DNA from: Bilabrum cf. latius
Taxonomy: Eukaryota > Bigyra: Bicosoecida > Bigyra > Bicosoecida
Length of the DNA: 64,000 nt
Direction of reading: 5' to 3'
Assembly (NCBI GenBank): GCA_965178125.1
Contig: OZ237738.1
Location: forward strand, 1,116,001 to 1,180,000
In this document: positions 58,016 to 64,000 of the stretch, in pieces
Numbering within the stretch: position 1 is the first letter of the stretch
Layout of the letters: every line of letters begins with the position of its first letter
Translations under genes and position numbers: made by a program
Notes under the pieces: generated by a model
The model's database searches: none
Seen by the model: the letters and a program-made list of their open reading frames with translations, nothing else
Told to the model about the DNA's origin: nothing

Positions 58016-61000
58016 TTACTTCTTCGAAGCTTTCTTCACCTTCTTCTCCTTCTTGGATTTCTTTTCCTTCCTATCCTTCTTGTCCTTCTTTTCTTTTTTG
58101 CCACTGGGACCGCTACTAGGTTCGACGGCAGGAACTTGGCTGACACCGGCTGACGGCCCAATGCCATGGGTGAGTGCAAGTGCACCTGCCAATTCTGCTT
58201 CATCACCATCGCCATTGCTTCCGCCGGCACCTGCGACTCCTTCCTCTTCGACATCAGCTGAGCCGTTGCACACAGCAGAAAGAACCGCGTCCATCTCGCC
58301 CCGATGGCTCGTCCACAAGCTGCTAGCGCTAGCAACTACATCAGTGCTCGCTCCAGATACTGCTAGCAGATCAAGAGGAGGCGCATCCCACGCGCGGACC
58401 CGCCCCCCTTCCTCCGCTTCAACCAGCGGCCGTAGCGACCGAAGACCCTGCTCGTAGGCAGGCACCAGCGACTCCCACGCCCGAGGACTCGCGTCGATCC
58501 GCAGCATCGGCTTAGCTCCTCGCGCGATCGCCTCGTCTTGTTCCCTGGCACGACGGGCCATTCGGACCGCCCGCCTGGCATCTACCGCGGCTGCCCCGGC
58601 TGTCTCCTACTCATTGGCGCTGCTGCCCGCCGCCCGGTCGGCTGCCTCAGCTGCCGCCTCCTCAGCTTCGTCCACGTCCATGGCAGCACCATCGGCACTC
58701 CTGCCCACTGTGCTCAGCAGCACGTATTCGCCTGCCATGGCACGACCTCCGAGAAACCTCCTCATCTCCATGGCAGAGCACAAGGTCAGCGCCTCGCCGG
58801 CGCGGCGCGCCCTGGCGGTCCTACCCACCCGATGGACGTAGGCCTGCGCCGCGGCCGGCGGGTCGTACTGGATTACCGCGTCGAGCTTCGGCATGTCAAG
58901 ACCACGAGCGGCAGCGTCGGTGCACACTAGGACGGGACACGCAGCAAAGCCTGCCGCGGCCAGCCGCAGCAGCTTCTGTCTTGTTCCCTAGGGCATTCCC
59001 GACGAGTACTCGAAGACGGACTGCTCGGCACTACCCGAAGCACCTGGTGCGGACTTGTTAGCCGTTGCTTCACCCGTCTCTGCGGCGTCAGGATCCCAAT
59101 TCAGGCCGTCTTCTTCACTAATATCAGCCTCATCGGCGCTATCTTGCATATCAGCCTGTCCGCTGCTGCTGCTGCTCGGCCCACCCAGTGCCTTGCCTAC
59201 ATGTGTGCCTTCCATGGGGACTGCCGAACTATCGACGGCGGGACTCGCACGGGCAGGCGGGGGCACCTGCATGAGCTACAGCAGGCGAGTGAGACGATGT
59301 GCGCCATCCACAGACCCAGCAAAGACCAGCGCCTGCTTGCCCAGCTTCCACAGCCGAAGCAGCTCCAGGGCAAGCAGCAGCGGCTTCTCGGCCGCCTTGC
59401 ATACTGCCACGGACTCCCGCAGCTTCCTAGGAACCCGACTCAGCGTGGTGACAGTGCCAGCCGCCAGACCCGCACCAGAATCACCGTCCTGCATGTACGA
59501 AGGCGGGGGGACGACCATCACTTCGCCCACTCCCAGAGCGGCCATCCTCATCGGGTCGCTGGTCATCGTTGCGCTGCACAGGACCCTGATGAGTCCGGGT
59601 GGGCCCGCGGCTCGCTAGGCAGCGGCTTCTGCAGCGGATGAGGAAGCAGAAGAAGATGAAGAGGAGCCTGCGCCGCTGCTTGGGCCCCTGCTCCACCGCA
59701 TGTCATGGCCAAAGAGGCCAGCCGGCAGACCGAGAGAGGCCGCCTTGCCACCCACCCTCGAGGTGTCTGACCTGGCGTACCTGAACCCCGCCGCGTTGCT
59801 CGAACCACCGAGACCGAACACGCTCTCCTCGTCTGCACTGCCGTGCGATGCATGCTAGCAGCTCGCAGAGGCAGGCATTCTCCTGAGCGCTTCCCGAAGC
59901 CTGGCCAGCCAGCCCGTGCGGATTGACCCAGACGATCCTAGCAGCCTGTCGGCCTCGTCCAGCACGAGGAACTGGAGGTGCTCTAGCGTGAAACCAGGCG
60001 TTTCTTCCAGGTGGTCCACCAACCTGCCTGGGGTGCACACCAGAATGTCGGGAGGCGAGCCGGCGAACGGCACCAGCTCGCCCTCACCGTCCACCGCAGC
60101 ACCATCGTCCTGGCTGGACGGCTAGTCCCCTGCACTCGTCACGATTGGCCCTTCGATAAGCCCAAGAGCCAGCTAAGCAGCCACAGACACCCCCGCCAGC
60201 GACTCGGCACCGCCGGACTTGGCCAGCAGCGAACGTTCCTTGGCGAAGTCCGACTGCCCCACGGCAGCGGTGACCCGCAGGGACGTGCCCTTGCACAGAG
60301 TGCGGAACACGCGGTGCACCTGCACGGCCAGGTCTCTGGTGGGAAGTATGACGAGTGCCCTCAGCCTCGGCACAGTCCTGCCCAGCAGCCCCTGAACAAT
60401 CGGCAGCGCGAACGCGAGCGTCTTTCCGCTACCAGTGGGCGCGACCAGACAGAGGGTCCGAACGCCTGGGTCCATGGACCGATGCGCGTGCATGAGAGCG
60501 GGTACCCCATGGGACTGCACGGGGAACAAGGGCGCTTCCGCGATGAGTTCTGCGGCGTTGCGGCACACTCGCTCATGAAGGCCGAACTGCTTCAGGGCCT
60601 ATACCCCCGCCTTGACCTCTGAGAGGCGAGATACCATAGAGCGAGGAGTCGCGACTGATTCTGCGAGCTTTGGGAGTGCTGTGTACTTTCGGAGCGGCGT
60701 TAGCACCGAAGAGGCGAGCTGCGCTTGCTGCAACGCGGCGGCGGCGTAGTCGACAGTTGCCGACGCACCTCTGCCATCCTGGCCCAGGGCGCCTTGTTTA
60801 ATCAAACCGCGGCGAGTGGCCGCATTAAGATCAACGGATGTTCGAAGGGCGGAGCCGATCGCAGCAACAGCAGTGAGTGCTGCAGCGGACTCGATCGCAG
60901 CTCGCTTTTTCTGCGGTTCATCCTCGTCGGGCTCGGCGATGGCTCCCGCGGAGCGACTCCCAGCCGTTGAATCGCCTTCATCGATATCACTACGACCAAT

Positions 61001-61153
61001 TTCTGCTCGGGATCGTTTGCGGGCCGATACTTTGGCGGCAAGCTTGGACAGCAACGTAGACTGGGCCCCGGAGCCTTCGCCCTGGGGAGAAGCTACCTCG
61101 GGCTCCTGCTCCGACGCTGGAGTGTTTCCATCAAAACGATCAACTGAAAACAT
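58016..61153 (-). CDS. DDX51: DEAD-box RNA helicase, DDX51/Dbp6-like; eight UAGs
   Basis: A 1,045-codon frame runs from ATG (61153-61151) to TAA (58018-58016). Motifs in order: FPVQ (about 213), APTGSGKT (about 240), [30 protein letters not shown] (about 399), SATMTSDP (about 527), [39 protein letters not shown] (about 774), then [15 protein letters not shown] and a Lys-rich tail. GRLVDHxxxTPGF and the C-terminal LVPxYExxL point to DDX51/Dbp6, a 60S ribosome assembly factor of the nucleolus. TAGs lie at 60599, 60173, 60122, 59855, 59615, 59276, 58988 and 58607 (low coordinates), all between motifs; the protein cannot work unless all are read. Acidic and Ser-rich insertions split motifs I to III. 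It ends with KKASKK then TAA, showing that UAA remains a stop. Confidence 0.93.
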
Positions 61154-61282
61154 AGTTGGCGACAGTGACTCGCCAAATTGTCTGTAAAATGAGCACACAA
61201 AATGTTCCTTCGGTCGGAAGTACCGAACGTTCGGAAGTGGTTCGCTAGAATTGATTGCCTGCGGCCACCTGTCATATTTGGC

Positions 61283-64000
61283 ATGTCATCGTCCGGCCCA
61301 AGTTCTGCTGACGTCAAGAAGGCCGCTGCAGAGTTGGACAAGATCCATGCAGCACGTGGGTAGGCTGTTCCGAGCTCAGATGACATCAATTCGTTCGTAA
61401 GCCGAGCAGATGAGGTAAGTTGCCGTTTCGAACGAAACTGAGAGTGCCTTTGCGTCGAAACTACCGCCTACGGTGTCGCGTCAATGATAGCAATGGTTAA
61501 CTTCAATGCCGCAAGTGCAGGTCGCCCGACAAGTTAAGGCGCTGGCAGACGGCAAGATAGACCCCGAGGATGTCGAGGCTGGCATCACGCAAACTGCCGA
61601 GGAGATGGAAAGAGAGCGGAAAGAGCGCGAGGAGAAAAGGATTGCTGCTGAAAGAAAGCTGCAGGATAAGCTTGCCGAGGCGGCAAAGAAAGAGCGGCAG
61701 GAGGAAAGCGAGAGATGGTGGCGATTCGCAAAGTTTCAGTTTAATGACATTGGTGCACCAGGAGCCGCAGACCTCCTGCGCGAAGATCTTGACTGGATCG
61801 TAGAGGCTGAGAAATCTGCTAGAGATTCAGAAGAGGCGGAAGACTCCGCGCATGCAGCTGCAGATGGTCCCAGTTCTGAGAGCAAGCACGGCGGGGCTTC
61901 CAGCGGCGCCGGGGCTGCCGTGGTGGAGGCGCGAACAATCGGCGAATCGGCGCCCATCGACTACACCAAGTGGGACGAGCTTGCGAAGAGGGCAGACGGT
62001 CCCATCTACAAAGAGGATTTCGAGGAGATCGAGCGCCTCAAAGAAGAGGCCAAAGACCGCCAGTTCGAGGAGAGCAATCCAGAGTTCGTGGCGAACTTTC
62101 TCTCGGACCAGAAGAAGAGGGAAGAGACGCGGAAGAAACGAGCAGACGACGCAGAGCGGCTCAAGAAGCAGGGAACAGAGGCCTACAAGGAGGGACGGCT
62201 GGACCACGCCATGGGCTGCTGGCTCGAGTCGGTGCGGCTGGTGCCTTTCCAGGAGCAGGTGCTAACCAACGTCGCACAGCTTTGCATCCGCATGGGCAAA
62301 CCGGAGGAAGCCCTTGAGTTCGCCCGGCGCGCCATCTTCATCGCTCCGGGCAATCCCAAGGCCCTCTTCCGCCGCGCCACTGCCCGACGCGTACTCAAGG
62401 ACGTGCATGGGTGGGCCGCGGACATGAAGCGCGCTGCGGAGCGCGCTCCAAAGGACCTTAAGCTGTCCTCGCAGGCCCAACAGGCTGCTGAGTTATCGGC
62501 ACAGCTGCGCAGAGCCGAAATCCTCGACCATCTAGTGGCTGGCACCTCACTTGGCAAGACTGCTAGATCAGGATCTGGATCGGGATCGGGCAGCGGCGTC
62601 GCAACGGGTGGGGGCTCTGGTGGTCTGAGCCCTGCAGTTGTGGAGCTGCTGCGCGAAACGAGCGAGGCAATCCACGGCTTGCCCGGCTTTGTGGTAGGGA
62701 GGGGGGATGAACAGCCGGGCGACACGACATAGGATGCTGCGACCGGGGCCACGCCATCCGGATCGGTGGCACCCTCTGGCGGCAGCAGCCGCAGTCCTGC
62801 CCGTGGGTCTGCAACAGCAGCTGCGCAGCTCCAGAAGCTAGTCAACTGCGTGCTCTCTGCAAGCATGCAAAGCCAGCAGAGCACAGGAGGTGCGGCACCT
62901 TCGGCAAGCACGGAAGACTCTCCACGCGTGCTGGTGCGAGCACTTTTGCTGCGGACCGGTGCCCTTACTTTCATCGCGAGAGGCCTGGTACGACTGCTTG
63001 AGTCAAGCGCGGGCCAGCCAGGCACGGCGAGCGCGCAATCACGGGAAGCTGTGCGCGAGCTGGACCTGCCTGGTCTCGCGCTGTCCTCCACTGGAGCCAC
63101 CAAGTCTGCCTTCAACCTGCTGACAGCATCCGTCTCTGGCACCGCCAGCTCCTGCAGGGAACTATTGCAGAACCAGGGAGTACTAGGCGCATGCGTGCTT
63201 TTCCTCACTCACCTGAGCGGGCTGAAGTCGCCCTCGGAGTCCTGCACCGCAGCGGATATTGCGGCCAGGGGGATCGCGAGCGGGAAGTCCCCCGCTGGCC
63301 CGGGAGTCGAGGGACTGGTGAAGAAGAAGGACTCGGTCAGGTGGGCTGTCGCTCGCCATGCCCTCCGATTCCTGCGGACCGCGTGCGGGGCAGAGTCGCC
63401 GGAGCAGGACGCGTCTGCCATGCTGTGCCTTTCGGAGGTGCTAGTCGGCTCGCAAGTCCTGGAGGCAAGCACTGCATCAGAAAAGGTAGCCGCATCGAAA
63501 CCAAGGCCGAGCGTCTTCGCGCCGCTGGAAGAGCGCGTGAAAGGTAGTGGGCCATCGGCTGGAAGCGCTGCTGCTTCTGCAGCCTCACGGAAAGACTCTG
63601 AAAGTGAGGGTGGTGAGCTAGGCCCCCGTGTGCGGCATGGGGGGTTGCTAGCACCTGCAGCTGCGCGGTAGTTGTCCAAGGCAGCAGGACGTGGCAAGAC
63701 TGCTATCGCGCCTCAAATCGGCATCGCAAAGGTCATCTCGGCAGCAGCGGGTGCGTTTGGCCCGGGGCCGATTGACATTGCGCTCATGACACGATAGATG
63801 GTACAAGGAACTCGCGGGGGGGTGGACAAAGGCAGCGTAGATGGCTCGCTGGGGGCAGAAATGCAAAGGCACGGACAGGTGGTGCTGGGCGGTATGGAGG
63901 CATTGGAGCACGCTTGCGAGCTACTATCGGCGGCATGCACGCCTCGTGTTCGCAGGGCTCTCCCGGCCCCCGTCCGTCAAGCCATGGATGCATCCGGATT
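61283..64000 (+). CDS. TTC12: TTC12-like TPR (and probable armadillo) protein, truncated by window end
   Basis: Exon 1 is 61283-61414 (MSSSGPSSADVKKAAAELDK..., donor GTAAGT). Exon 2 is 61521 to the window edge (acceptor GTGCAG), phase 0. 870 codons are visible and no stop is reached. TAGs lie at 61361, 62730, 63669 and 63795. A charged helical region (EEMERERKEREEKRIAAERK) precedes TPR repeats at about residues 256-355 (AERLKKQGTEAYKEGRLDHA; GKPEEALEFARRAIFIAPGN; KALFRRATARRVL). Helical Ala/Ser-rich sequence follows, where TTC12 has armadillo repeats. In animals TTC12 is a cytoplasmic dynein-arm assembly factor. SPAG1/RPAP3-type co-chaperones are alternatives. The start is 129 bp from the divergent DDX51-like start, which suggests a shared promoter region. 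Confidence 0.75.

Noticed and set aside
57684-58457. Plus-strand ORF MGLADERRLFAFGEGG...
   Set aside because: It runs into the antisense of the DDX51-like Lys-rich C-terminus, has no recognised domain, and overlaps the ankyrin gene end. The first 100 residues look mildly protein-like, but support is too weak.
136-63797. TAGs explained as sequencing errors, pseudogenes or programmed readthrough
   Set aside because: Only TAG, never TAA or TGA, interrupts the frames, in 18 genes of different function and on both strands, including twice in a row. Errors or pseudogene decay would give all stop types and frameshifts, and programmed readthrough would not occur many times per gene.
136-63797. UAG read as Leu
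   Set aside because: Possible at some sites (16008), but paralogs have CAG at two exact positions and most aligned columns are polar. Kept as the second hypothesis.

Overview
This is a nuclear window from a GC-rich, gene-dense eukaryote. It has short spliceosomal introns with GTGAGY or GTAAGY donors and (C)GCAG acceptors, intergenic gaps mostly of 40-900 bp, and eukaryote-only gene families: RBR ubiquitin ligase, VPS16, CEP104, DDX51-like helicase, a mitochondrial carrier and ZNF511. A CEP104 gene and a TTC12-like gene suggest a ciliated or flagellated protist. I cannot assign the lineage from this sequence.

The main discovery is a variant nuclear genetic code. Read with the standard code, nearly every gene is broken by in-frame TAG. 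Read with UAG as a sense codon, the fragments fuse into 18 long genes holding about 97 internal UAGs in roughly 18,000 codons. These genes end only at UGA (15 of the 17 whose end lies in the window) or UAA (2); a nineteenth gene, glyoxalase I, has no UAG and ends at UGA. UAGs fall between well-conserved motifs of VPS16, DDX51, CEP104, ZNF511, Ariadne and SLC25 proteins, so pseudogenes or sequencing errors cannot explain them. Two paralog alignments put UAG exactly opposite a CAG (Gln) codon. The other informative positions are mostly polar, so UAG = Gln is the best call, with Leu less likely.

Layout. 0-9.6 kb, all minus: secreted protein, GT34-like glycosyltransferase, a 1,366-aa low-complexity protein, a mitochondrial carrier. 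9.8-16.1 kb, plus: two-domain glyoxalase I, Ariadne-type RBR E3, LRR protein. 16.1-17.0 kb, minus: ZNF511-like. 17.3-23.7 kb, plus: 2,110-aa coiled-coil / cNMP-domain-like protein. 24.0-38.5 kb: three members of an unrecognised paralog family (plus, minus, plus), two of them starting with an MGCG(A/V)S myristoylation-type motif, with CEP104 (minus) between the second and third. 38.6-48.1 kb, minus: a large unrecognised helical protein, then VPS16. 48.7-57.8 kb, plus: two tandem 11-exon ankyrin genes with every intron in phase 0. 58.0-61.2 kb, minus: DDX51/Dbp6-like helicase. 61.3 kb to the window edge, plus: TTC12-like TPR protein, cut by the end.

No rRNA, tRNA, transposon or CRISPR array was recognised. 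The tRNA(CUA) that the code change requires was not found here.
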